A stretch of 64,000 nt of DNA from Adenophora triphylla var. japonica (Eukaryota > Streptophyta > Magnoliopsida > Asterales > Campanulaceae): positions 248,001 through 312,000 of the forward strand of contig JAFEMH010000168.1 in the NCBI GenBank assembly GCA_022495995.1. Direction: 5' to 3'. Numbering within the stretch: the first letter of the stretch is position 1; every line of letters starts with the position of its first letter. The position numbers were made by a program, and so were the translations under genes. Under the pieces are notes generated by a model. That model searched no databases. It was not told the origin of the DNA and was given only the letters and a program-made list of their open reading frames with translations. Shown here in pieces: positions 19,111 through 28,999 of this stretch.

Positions 19111-20830
19111 CTACCAAGACTCGAGGAGACGGCGCTCGTCCGGTTGAACTATTATGTAGAGAGGCTCATTGTGGTCGGCCCCAAATTTTGGGAGGTCGAG
19201 CTCCGTGAAGGTGATGATGTTCTTTGTAATTAACGTTGCTGATCATCTGAACCGCTTCATCAGGTGTCACAGTGATGAGAACCATGGTGCAGGCCGGACT
19301 TTCTTCCAACTTGAGTTTGTGCGGGTAAGATGAAGTGAGTAAAGACCGGAGCGAGATGTTAGCTCGAGTACGCTTGAGCCGAGTTAAGACGGGATCTTCG
19401 ACTTTTGGGTCAAGGGTTTCGGCTTCTTTGGCGTAGGGCCCCTTTTCGGTTCGTGGCTCGGGTATGGGCGGCCTTTTGTCTGCCGTGGAGGATTCGTCGG
19501 GATTTGGCCAGGAACGCGTTAGAACGTTCACCTCCTTTCTTTGCTTTGCTTGTCTCTCCTATTTATGTCGGGAGGGCCTTGATTGGCGTAGGGCCGGCTG
19601 CGCATTTCAATTCGTTCGCCGTCATAGCTTTTGTGGAAGCATCAACAGTGGCTTTGAGATCTTCCCAAGACGGGGTTGAGGTATGCGGACCTTCGGGCCG
19701 TCGGTGGCGGTGCGGAGCTCGTCCCGGCTGATCATGGCGCGACGTTGCCGTGGCCTTGTGCGAGCTAGGCTAAGGAGATTTCTTTGGAGTAGATGACGTA
19801 GTAGTCAAATTTTCTGATGGTTCCCGAGGGTTCCGGCGTGGGGTCACCGGATTCGTATCTCTTCTTTTAGTTTTTGTTGAGAAGAGGGTTTCTTCTTTCT
19901 TCGAGGGCGGCCCTCGTTCATTTCATCTTGGAATTCCATTTCCGGACAAGCGGTGCTGTCGCGAGACGTCCCACCGGATGTGTTCGTTGTTCGGCGGTGG
20001 TACGGGACCTCGGGATGCTTTGAATGGGCATGTCTTCCCCGGGAGGTCTTGTGGCTTTATGTCGTAACCGCATGGCTCGTACGAGGGCAACGGGTTGACT
20101 TACGGGAGACAATGAGAGATGTTAGAAGGCTGCGGGAGCGGGCATGACTTTGGAAGCCCCAGGTAGTTGGGTGGCTAATGTCCCGAAGTGGTGCATGGCA
20201 CCTTCAATCCAGACTTGTTGTTCACCTTGGCGTTTCTCAATAGTCATGAGGACCTGCCAAACTTCTTCCAAGGTTGGGAAATTTCTCGGGGTAAGGTCCC
20301 ATTTTCCTCGTTGTTATCCACCGACTTGGCCGTGGGGAGGCGACGGTGCCACAGTGGCTAGCGGTGGGAAGGATGTTGGACCTTGCGGCTTTGACACGGG
20401 GAGAGTAGTTCCGGGTATTCTTGATCACTCTCGGTTATTTGGAGGGGGATGGGTGATGAGCAAGGTTTAGACACAGGAAGGCCTTTTGGATAAAGGGGGA
20501 AAGCTCACGTGACATGCGGTTTCCATTTTTTTTTTTTTTTAATTTACTTAAAACGTCTTTTCTCAGAGTCCTGGGTAGGTTAGAAAAGATTGCTCTTCTT
20601 TTTCGCAACTATGCTAGATCCTGGGTCAGTGGAGACCATACGTGCGGCTATAAGCCCCTCGTTTTGCACACAGTATTTCGACATCCCGGGGTGGGACAAC
20701 CCGGGCGAGGGTCCTATAGGGCAAGCGGTTTCCATCGGCCTAAAAGAAAAACCGAACCTAAGGACCGAACTTGTCATGTTCGTTTTAATGCGTTAGCCAT
20801 GTGAATAGTGAGCCGAGCCGGCACCTGAGT
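19111..20830 (-). pseudogene. Decayed gag region of element C
   Basis: The one clear landmark is ARANISLRSLLTSSYPHKLKL (about 19310-19365), which matches the segment just before protease in element E. The rest, to about 20830, gives proline-rich fragments on the minus strand with many stops. I do not see the central gag core or a CCHC zinc knuckle. A T-run (20527-20540) marks further decay. Confidence 0.5.
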
Positions 20831-21639
20831 CAAGATCGGGTCAAGAGTTCGGCATGACCTCTCTTTACCTTGCTTGCGCAAGGGATCTGTGACGTTAGGC
20901 GTTGGCTGGGTCATATCGTCATGGCTGACGTATTAAAGGCTTGATGACATGGTGTCATGTGGGCATGGATGTATATCCGGGACGGAACATTGTCTGGGTG
21001 TAGCTTCGAAAATCAAGATCAGGTCAAGATTTTAGCATGACCTTTCATCGCTTTGCTTGCGCAAGGGATCTTGAGTTCCGAGCTTCGACTCGAAAAAATG
21101 GCCGGCATGGGATATGTATCCAGGCTTGTATGACACGGACTGGGTAAAAACCAACCGGGTCTGGACAGAGTGTGACTCAAGACTCAAACGTGCAGGGTTG
21201 ACGCTTGGCTAGGATGGAATGTTTGGGATGATCCCGTGCGCGTCCGAGATGCGTAGGAAGGCCAAATAAACTGCAACTAAGACCACCCCGGTTAAGGGTT
21301 GTAGTGTGCAATGTATCCGAGGCAGCAGTGCGCGTAGCGTGCGGTGTAACCGAGGCAGCAATGTGAGTAGCGTGCGGTGTACCGAGGCAGCAGTGCGCGT
21401 AGTGTGCGGTCTCTAAAATTATTTTTCTGAGTCAAACAGAAGTTTTTGCAGAATTTTAAATGTATGCACAGATGTATATTGATGCATTTTTTTGTATTTT
21501 TATTTTTTTGTAAATAAAAAAAAGCAAAGCACGTGCACACACACACAACAGTTAAAGAAAGGGGTAAAATGAAAGTTTGACCCTCATCATCGTTTTAAAA
21601 ATCTTTTGTTTTTTGTTTAAATGTTTTTAAAACAAAATT
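20831..21639 (-). other. 5' leader of element C
   Basis: No gene is seen. On the minus strand the leader carries about three copies of a motif containing CTGCCTCGGTACACCGCAC (21310-21410, period about 40 bp). The same motif recurs in the leader of the B element at 62265-62330. A short CA run (21535-21546) is also present. Confidence 0.6.
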
Positions 21640-21657
21640 TCCCCAGCGGAGTCGCCA
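21640..21657 (-). other. Primer-binding site of element C
   Basis: The minus strand reads TGGCGACTCCGCTGGGGA two bases inside the LTR. The initial TGG pairs with the CCA end of a tRNA. Ogre/Tat elements are reported to use tRNA-Arg, so that identity is taken from family knowledge. Confidence 0.8.
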
Positions 21658-21659
21658 AC

Positions 21660-23145
21660 TGAAATTACCCGGGGTCCGGCTCGCGCGCGGGGCCCCGTGC
21701 ATCTCGCATTTTGTTGCGTCGCGTTTGGGAAAGTCACCCGGATCCGAGAGGCAGCGCGTTCGCGCCCCGGCATCTGGCTTATTCCGTTTTGCGTTAGTTG
21801 GGAGGTGTCTCGCTGTGTTTTTGCTTGTAGAGTCGCCACGCCGTTTTTATTAAGCCCAAAACATTGAAAAAGGGCATCAGTTTAAAAATAAACTGTTTTT
21901 GTTATGTGATGAGATTTTTGAGTTCGGAAGTCAGATGACTCCTCGGGAAGAGAATATTAGAATCTTAGAGCTCACTCGATTCGCCTCGTAAAACGAGTCT
22001 TTCGGATACCTCTAACATTCTTTAACTGTTGTGTGTGTGTGTATGTGCTTTTTTTAAAAATGCATGCTGTGTCGGATGTCTACATTGTACACTGCTTTAT
22101 TGAAATGTATTGAAATAGTATAGGAAGGAAGCCTTACCAATGTTGGTTCGTGTCTGTCTTCCGTAGGGGAATAGTGTTTGAGGATGGAATAGTGTTTCGG
22201 TACGGACCGGGATTGCTTCGGGATGAGCCGGTTGTCTGCGGACAGAGTTTCGGCGTGCGTTGGGATCGCAGGGATCACTCGGGCAGAGGTTTGGCGTGCG
22301 TTGGAATCGTTGGTTGGATTCGGGCAGAGGTTCGGCGTGCGTTAGAATCGTTGGTTGGATTCGGGCAGAGGTTCGGCGTGGGTTGGGATTGCCGATTTGA
22401 CTCGGAAAGAGCCGGGACGCCTCGGGAAAGACCAGGCAAGGCCTCGGAGTACCACGAGGGGCCTCAAAGTACCTCGAGAGTGCCTCGGGGCAGCGCGGGA
22501 GCGTCGCGGGAGCGCTCGGGGAGGCTTCGGAGCACCGCGTGGGGGCTCGGAAGGCCTCGGAAGGATCCGAAAGGGGCCGGGAGTGCCCCGAAGGGTCTTA
22601 GAGGGGAGCCTGAAGGCTAGGGGAGAGGAGAGAAGAGGGAAATGTGTGAAAATGAGGGAGGGGGAGCCCTCTATTTATAGTGTAGGAAAACTGCAAAGAG
22701 GTCCGTACGGACCTCTTAGGTAATCCAAATTTTTGGTATTCCTCGATTTGAGGGAATCTGTGATAATTAGGAAGATTTTGACATCATTATGTCTGGTTGC
22801 AATAAGGTCCGTACGGACCATCTCAGCATGCAAAGAGGTCCGTACGGACCAACCATGCATTCCAGTAATGATGTTCTCTGGGATTTGAGGGAATATATCG
22901 GACTTTAAGGGGATTCAGTCATCATTGCAGCAAAGAGGTCCGTATGGACCATTTATGCTTTTCTGATTTTTGAATAATTCCCAAAAGGTCCTTTTGTCCC
23001 TTTTTATCCCAGAAAGGTTCCTCCCTTGGTTTGATTGGGGGGTTTTTGAGGGTTTTGAGTGTCAGAGGTCTTCGAGACTGCGTTTGTGAGTCTGCGGTGT
23101 TTCCCATGTACTCGGAAGAGGGTGATCAAGATTGGGGTACTTACA
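21660..23145 (-). repeat. 5' LTR of element C (1486 bp)
   Basis: In the element's direction the LTR starts TGTAAGTACCCC (right edge, 23145) and ends GGTAATTTCA (left edge, 21660). Its U3 carries four palindromes and a TATA box at 22671-22680. Beyond these lies a G-rich tract with repeated CGGGCAGAGGTTCGGCGTG units (about 22240-22400 on the plus strand). A conserved hairpin, CTCGT-nnn-ACGAG, is at 21985-21997. The right edge interrupts the RNase H frame of element D. Confidence 0.9.
22671..22950 (-). promoter_or_regulatory. U3 palindromes and TATA box of the 5' LTR of element C
   Basis: GGTCCGTACGGACC copies lie at 22806-22819 and 22837-22850, a variant with one change at 22937-22950, and an extended perfect 22-bp palindrome at 22696-22717. 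Read in the LTR direction, the last one ends about 16 bp before the TATA box CTATAAATAG (22671-22680). Confidence 0.8.
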
Positions 23146-23513
23146 ATGATGTCCTCATCAGGGAATCGCGGGTCTTCCCCCTTCACTTCGTCATAAGGAA
23201 ATTCGGCCAACTGATCTGCGAATACACTCTCCCTGACGGATTTCTGAGTGGCATAAGTGATATCATATCCCGCGAGCATGAAGTACCATTTGGCCAATCT
23301 CGAAGACAAATTTGATTTGTCTAGGATGTATTTCAACGGATCCATTCTTGCAATGAGACGAGCCGGGAAGGCTTCCATATAGTGCTTTAGCCTTTGTGAA
23401 ACCCAAACAAGAGCAGCGCAGGACTTGTCGAGTGGAGAGTAGTTGATTTCGCTACCTTGGAATCTGCGGCTGACAAAGTAGATGGCATTCTCTGTGTGTG
23501 AGGCAGGCTGTTC
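23146..23513 (-). pseudogene. RNase H fragment of element D, cut by element C
   Basis: The minus strand shows ARMDPLKYILDKSNLSSRLA, LAGYDITYATQKSVRESVFA and EFPYDEVKGEDPRFPDED, then breaks exactly where the LTR of element C begins. A frame break near 23513 separates it from the upstream RT part. Confidence 0.8.
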
Positions 23514-24518
23514 TTAAGCGAGCATAGCCCCTAGCGCATTGTCAGTAACCGTGAGGTATAGCTTTAAGGGCTTTTCCTTGTGTGGTGGAACTAGGATGGG
23601 TGGGGAAGTTAAGTAATGCTTAACTTCCTCAAATGCTTCTTGACATTCTTCGGTCCACTCTTGAGGTGCGTTTTTCTTAAGTAGCTTGAAGATAGGATCG
23701 CACATTGTAGTCAGTTGATTGATGAATCGACTGATATATTGGAGTCTGCCCATGAATCCCTTTACTTCTTTCTGTGTTCTGGGTGGAGGCATGTCTATGA
23801 TGGCTTTTATCTTGGCGGGGTCTGCTTCTATGCCACGCTCGGTGACCATGTACCCTAAGACCTTCCCTTTGAACACTCCGAATGAGCATTTGGCGGGATT
23901 GTGTCTCATCTTGTGCTGTCTTAATCGATTGAAGAATTTTCTGAGATCTCTGAAGTGCTGGCCATCTGTCCCCTTTGAGTGGACAATCATGTCGTCCACG
24001 TATACCTCTATTTCTTTGTGGATCATGTCATGGAATAGTGTAGTGAATGCCCTTAGGTAAGTAGCCCCAGCGTTCTTGAGACCAAACGGCATGACCGTGT
24101 AACAGAACGTCCCCCAAGGTGTGGTGAATGCTGTTTTGTGCTGATCCTCCTCTGCCATGAGGATTTGGTGAATGTTGTTTTGTGCTGATCCCAACACAAA
24201 GTCCCATTCGCTTGTCATTTCTGCCTTCGTGCCCCACAAATCTTTAGGGATTAGTGAGACGGTCTCTGTTTCATCTGGTGAAGCATTGCAGTCGCTGAAG
24301 ATTTCAAAGCCCGGTTGGCGCTTTCCTTTATCATCAGTCCATGGTTCTGAAAAGATAAAGTAGGGAATGCTTTCCCCTTCCCGGACGAAGTAGCCATTGA
24401 GTGTCTTTTGAATATGGCTCGAGGTTACAATCTTTGATTTTTGGGTTGTTGTGGCCTTTGTATGCGGTTCCTTCCCACTTGATTTGAGTGAAGTCCCACT
24501 CCTCTTCGTCATCCCCAT
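23514..24518 (-). pseudogene. Reverse transcriptase of element D with its front part deleted
   Basis: A 334-codon minus-strand frame joins a linker-type sequence (SEWDFVLGSAQNNIHQ) directly to MAEEDQHKTAFTTPWGTFCY, VMPFGLKNAGATY and the catalytic YVDDMIVHSKG. It then runs through KVLGYMVTERGIEADPAKIK to the start of RNase H. The RT fingers region (LRxGFI...VKSFVDGF) is absent. A near-identical 24-base piece occurs on both sides of the junction (about 24123 and 24169), which suggests repair or slippage between short repeats. The frame itself is long and open. Confidence 0.8.
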
Positions 24519-24919
24519 CGTGGATGGAAATGATGTATCCTAGGCCATGCTTCGTGTGAAGTGGGGGAACCGGTGGTGGTTCCATTATCCCTTACAAGTA
24601 TTTTCCAAGCCCAAGCCAGGAAAGTACCCTTTTGCTTGCATCATTCTCCAAACAGGAAGGTTTCCAGAAAACCGAAGTGCCTTGGAGTAATCGTTTTCGT
24701 TGTAAGTTTCTATGACATTCACGGTGCTTTCTTTCTCGATCTCAAATAAGTAATCAGAATTGAAAAGGGAAATACTGACTAACTATTATTGAAAAGCAAA
24801 CTTGATACTCTTTCCCACAAATGAAGTCTTTAGGCAAGTAGTACCCGACTAAACTAAACTAGACTACCAATTGTTTCTTTTGCAAATAAAAGTAAATAAC
24901 TGATAAAGAAAGAGATCTC
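24519..24919 (-). pseudogene. Remnant between gag and RT of element D
   Basis: Only short pieces are visible (KHGLGYIISIHDGDDEEEWD near 24490-24560, resembling a variable linker). Protease is not recognisable. From about 24760 to 24919 the sequence is AT-rich and without a frame. Confidence 0.45.
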
Positions 24920-25735
24920 TCATTTGCTTGAATTCATCCAAATTATGCCACCACTTGGACAAATTCTGATAGTGTCGTTGTCAATTAAGTCTTGGACTGC
25001 ATTCTTCAGGTTGAAACAATCATCGGTATGGTGGCCATAGCATTGATGGTAGAAACAGTAGAGGTGTGGAGCTCGCCCTTCTCTCTTGGGTATGTAACCC
25101 TCCATTGGGCTCATCTTTCCATCCTTGCGAAGGCTTCTGAAGAGATGACCGAGAGAGATATTTCCGATGTCGGATAAGATCCTACCCTTCCTTCGCTTAG
25201 CCATTTGATTGTGGAGGTCTCGAATATGGTTCTCGTAGTGTTGCACGAAGACGTTGTGGCGAGACTGATATTCTGCTTCCATTTGTTCTTTAAGATCACG
25301 GTAGAGAGTATTGAGGCAATACTTGACCCTCTCATCAATGTCATCTTCAATGTGGGCTTCGAGGTTCATACACTTTTGGGTCATAGCCTCGAGTTCTCTT
25401 TTGACTTCTTCAAGTTCTTCAAACATCATCTTTGTCTTGTCAGCAGCTTGGATGGATTCTTCCAGGTTGTGCCATGCATCGTCGTTGTCAATTTGCTGCA
25501 GGGCTTTGGCGAGTTGAGACTTGATGTCATTTAGCTCTTCTTGCACAGATGATTGGCCGCTGTCGGAGCCACTTTCCATCTTCCGGAAATCTCTAGCAAT
25601 GCGGGTGGAAGGTAAATCAAAGGCTTCTCTCCAACCTTCCACATGTTCCATTTCAACGACAAGATATTTGGTCAACCCTTGCAGAGTTGGTTGTTCAAGG
25701 TCCTTCTTGGTGATGACGTGCTTTTCGGTAGACAT
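24920..25735 (-). CDS. Gag-like protein of element D with coiled coil and zinc-binding motif
   Basis: The 271-codon frame starts MSTEKHVITKKDLEQP. Its middle is rich in Glu, Lys and Leu and looks like a coiled coil (about residues 65-170). Near the end, LYCFYHQCYGHHTDDCFNLK carries the Cys/His spacing seen just before protease in Tat gag proteins, as in element E. The usual gag core is not seen, so this is probably a shortened gag. The frame is intact, and a GC-rich palindrome lies just upstream in the leader. Confidence 0.65.
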   Translation of the reverse strand: MSTEKHVITKKDLEQPTLQGLTKYLVVEMEHVEGWREAFDLPSTRIARDFRKMESGSDSGQSSVQEELNDIKSQLAKALQQIDNDDAWHNLEESIQAADKTKMMFEELEEVKRELEAMTQKCMNLEAHIEDDIDERVKYCLNTLYRDLKEQMEAEYQSRHNVFVQHYENHIRDLHNQMAKRRKGRILSDIGNISLGHLFRSLRKDGKMSPMEGYIPKREGRAPHLYCFYHQCYGHHTDDCFNLKNAVQDLIDNDTIRICPSGGIIWMNSSK

Positions 25736-26990
25736 TGTGTTGGGAGTCTTGAAGTTGAGTAGCTTCGGAAAACTGACAGAAGAGATGCAGAGACGATATC
25801 AGGATCAAATCTAGCCCCAACAAGTCGGAAGCAGGCTTAAACAGTTCAGGCTCAGTTTCAGCAAACAGAGAGATTATCCCGCGCGAGATATGTAGTCACG
25901 CGCGAGATAATCACACGAAGAGTCGATTTTTATTAGACCTAATTTTTGGTCGAAACGAAAAATCCGTTTTGAGGGGTTTCTAAGGTCTTTATCAGAACCT
26001 AACGACTAAGCAATCAATCCGATTTTTGTAAAACAAAGCCATGTAAGATCGTTTTTTTTTTTTTGAAGGATTAATATTTTTTCAAAGGGACATCCGAAAG
26101 GGTCATTCCGAAGGGACTTTTTCTGAAGGGACTTTCCGAATCCTTCTTTATTGTCAATTTTACATGGCTTTGTTTTGGTCAAAAACAAGAAAAGATCACT
26201 GAGTCAAACCGACCGGTCATGGAGTGATCCTAAAAGGACAATCTACATGAAAATGTGGCGATGCAGGGCTGGAAGGCTAGGCTCCCCGCGATATGACAAT
26301 CTAGGTGGATTGAATACGCGGAGTGGGATGATCCAACTTCGAAGAGACCGGCGACTAGGTGGTTACCGTCATCCGTCCTTAGTGTGGGTCCCGGGTTTAT
26401 AGAGGGTATGTAGTGCAATGAAAGATATATCATGAGTGCACGTGTGTGATAGTCAATCTAGGTGATAGATAAAATTAGAGATTTTTTTTTTGAAAATCAA
26501 AAGGAAAACAAATAGTGGCCGCACCAAGTGATTGCCTACGTTTCTCCCAATTTAGGGAGACTCAGGCCGTCGTAGTTCCACATAAAGGGAGAGAGAGAGA
26601 AAGAATAAATTAAATTACAACTCCCGAATCCCCCAATGGACCGGACTTTAATTAAATAAAAACCAATCGCACGCAATTTATAAATAATAATCAATTATTT
26701 AAATAAAATAAAGATTCGAGTTCTACATCTTAAGGAAGGCCTTAAGATGCGGGAACTCTGCAGATAATGAATTCTGGGATCCCCCTTGCGTGTTCGACTC
26801 TCGTCTTGAACTATGAGATGAACAGGAAAAAACAGAAAACAACCAGATTGTCGAGGCGATATCCCGCGCGAGATAGGATATCTCGTGCGAGATATGCCTG
26901 ATCTGGGAACAGAAAATCGAATTTACAACAATTTTTTTTTGAAAACCTCTCTTTTAATTTTGACGCAAGTTTAAGCCTCTTAATTTTATC
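25736..26990 (-). other. 5' leader of element D
   Basis: No gene is seen. The leader carries near-palindromes ending CGCGCGAGAT (25870-25915 and 26860-26905). A 17-bp inverted repeat (26030-26046 with 26160-26176) encloses GAAGGGAC repeats. A two-stem motif lies at 26528-26580 (outer CTACG/CGTAG, inner TCTCCC/GGGAGA). Confidence 0.6.
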
Positions 26991-27008
26991 TCCCCAGCAG
27001 AGTCGCCA
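26991..27008 (-). other. Primer-binding site of element D
   Basis: The minus strand reads TGGCGACTCTGCTGGGGA one base inside the LTR. It differs by one base from the sites of C, E and B. Confidence 0.8.
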
Positions 27009-27009
27009 C

Positions 27010-27970
27010 TGTGAGCTTTGTGAGGGATTTTTGAGTCGCCACCTATATTATTCATTTGGAAAACATAGAAAAACCATTTTTTCTGAAAGAGATTTGGGTT
27101 CGGGGCTTAGGTTATGGAATGGGAAGGTCAAGGAGCACCCATTCCACCCAATTCGGGGATCGGTCTTGCTAAAGTAAAGAGAGATTTTCAAAAGAGGAGA
27201 AGATTTCAAATAAAAATAAATAAAGATCCATTTAACGGGGTTAAACGGAATGTAGGATCGATTGCTTCGAGACCGTCTCCATGATTTGGAGAGGTTCTAG
27301 GCCGACCCTAGATTTTATGGATTTATACCACTCTAACAATCAATTAGAAAGGGATTTAGGGGTTACCTTGCGTGAGGTGATTTGGGCAGAGTTTCGGCTC
27401 AAGTTTAGAATCGAATCTTGATACGGACAGAGCTTCGCCTCAGTCCTTGACTCGGGTTTGTTTATCAACAAGGTTGACAAATAAACTTTGAGATGATTAG
27501 AGGGTGATTTTACAGGAATCTTTCAAGGAGAGAAACCAGTAAAATGTGTGTGAATTGTGGAATTGTGAACCTCTTGAACCTTGGAAGTCACCAAGTATTT
27601 ATAGGTGTTGGAGAGGTGTTGAAGATGGGATCAAACACTTCAAGAAGGTTCCAGACTCCAAACTCTATTGGTTGGCCGGATGGATGAAGTTTTATCCCGA
27701 AAAGAGGTTGACATCGACGAGGAAACTGTCATCTGCATGCTGCAGAAGGACAATATCTCGCGCGAGACACGCCATTCCGCGCGAGACATTGCTCCTGTGG
27801 AAAATTCTGTCCTTCCCTCGCTATCTCGTATGCATTTTAGTCCCAAACTAATGGTGGTTAGTCAAAACTTAACGAAACATGACGAAATGGTGGATTTCTA
27901 CTTCTTGACTCAAAGCGAGACTTAGAGTGGTATAAATATGATCCGATGGATTCAGAATGGGATGTCTACA
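27010..27970 (-). repeat. 5' LTR of element D (961 bp)
   Basis: In the element's direction it starts TGTAGACATCCC at 27970 and ends at 27010 (...GCTCACA). The TATA box CTATAAATA is at 27596-27604. Palindromes of type TCTCGCGCGAGA lie about 150 bp upstream of it. The right flank is GTTAT (27971-27975). The partner LTR is outside the window. Confidence 0.85.
27756..27787 (-). promoter_or_regulatory. U3 palindromes of element D
   Basis: TCTCGCGCGAGA (27756-27767) is a perfect 12-bp palindrome. A second partial copy (CCGCGCGAGACA) follows at about 27776-27787. Related copies are in the leader at about 25875, 25900 and 26868. Confidence 0.65.
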
Positions 27971-28112
27971 GTTATCTTTAAAAATAGAAAAAAAAAGAAG
28001 AAGATAAAGATGTCTGTAGAAGCTAGATGTAAGATGTTCCAGTCCTACAAATTTGTATAAAATGGTTCCTGGAAATGAATTTACATAAGAAAACACATTG
28101 CTTTAAGATATA

Positions 28113-28145
28113 CTCCCTCAGTCCCAAAATAATCTTCCTACTTTT
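28113..28145 (+). mobile_element. One end of a Stowaway-like MITE
   Basis: TA followed by CTCCCTCAGTCCCAAAATAA matches the terminal repeat of Stowaway-type MITEs. I found no matching second end nearby, so this is a remnant. Confidence 0.45.
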
Positions 28146-28586
28146 TTGAAATACTTTAATCTAGACTATTGGATTGCCTCTTCTTATGGAGCGATCGCAA
28201 TTTCGGGCCTTTTTACGTCATGAAATGGCGGTCCTGTAGAGTGATGGTAGAGCAACCTGAAATGTGTTGGACGGACATGAATCTCATCTGATGAGATCAT
28301 ATTATTTGTTTTGAAAATTTGATATTAATCAGAGTGTGTGCAACTTGGTTACTGTATTTACGTTGTTAATTTGTAACCAACAGAGTTTATGGATCTAGTG
28401 AAGAGTATAGTCCGAAATGCATATTTTATGGTGGCTGGTCAGTTTATTTTCATTTTAAATTCTGACCCATGTTCTGAACTATTGATTGTTTACTGCTAGG
28501 TATGTTTCTTTATTTTGGGTACAAACACAATATCGAAAATGGAACAATTATGTTTTGTGACGATTGAAACACATTTCTCTATGTTT

Positions 28587-28885
28587 GATCAAGCAGTCAA
28601 CTGTTTACGGCTTGTGTAAAGTCAAAGGGGGAGGGGGGTGTATGTGTCAATAATGTAACATATTCAACCGCACACTACCTCACTAGTTCTAGATCCTATT
28701 TTGGGGCGATTGACTGCATCGCGGACAGTGATGTATGTCGCCTACGTTTGAGCGCATGATATCAATCCTGGCACCCTAGATGCACCTTAGGTCGGATCAC
28801 ACTTTTTGATCAAGCAGTCAACTGTTTACTCTTAATTTATATTAGATGGATTGTGTAAAGTCAAAGGGGGAGGGGGGTGAATGTC
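28587..28885. repeat. Direct repeat around a Tat leader fragment
   Basis: TGATCAAGCAGTCAACTGTT occurs at 28587 and 28806, and GTAAAGTCAAAGGGGGAGGG at 28616 and 28856. Between the copies, 28676-28800 resembles the leader of element E at about 54553-54690 (TCTAGA...GCGATTGAC, ATCGCGGAC, GAGCGC, ATCAATCCT). Together with 27971-28586, where I see no gene, this is intergenic sequence with element debris. Confidence 0.6.
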
Positions 28886-28999
28886 TAAAATTAGGAAAAC
28901 TTGGATGGAAGTATTGTTAAGGAATTAGACTCCTAATCATTGTCTAAAATTAGGAAGAAAACTCTTAGTGGCACCCTTATAGGGTATTGTGGTTGGTGG

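Larger units (their letters stand above)
2742..23145 (-). mobile_element. Large Tat/Ogre-type Ty3/gypsy retrotransposon (element C)
   Basis: Read on the minus strand, the order is 5' LTR (21660-23145), primer-binding site (21640-21657), leader, decayed gag, protease, RT, RNase H with a second (archaeal-type) RNase H, integrase (to 14227), a plus-strand gene block (8.4-13.4 kb), tandem arrays (3.4-8.1 kb) and a 3' LTR fragment (2742-3358). The second RNase H, the antisense genes and the large size are typical of the Tat lineage. Apart from the inserted solo LTR, the internal region is about 16 kb. It interrupts element D; the right flank is ATGAT (23146-23150) and the left flank is out of view. 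Pol is full of frameshifts, so this copy cannot move by itself. Confidence 0.85.
23146..27970 (-). mobile_element. Tat-type Ty3/gypsy retrotransposon (element D), interrupted by element C
   Basis: The element carries a 5' LTR (27010-27970), a primer-binding site (26991-27008), a gag-like ORF, an RT and part of RNase H, all on the minus strand. Its remaining part lies beyond element C, outside the window. Protease and the front of RT are missing between gag and the RT catalytic region, so it was already a deletion derivative. Confidence 0.85.

Noticed and set aside
22150..22723. Arg/Gly-rich frames on the plus strand in the LTR of element C
   Set aside because: They come from G-rich imperfect repeats in the LTR and are not conserved in the other LTR copy.
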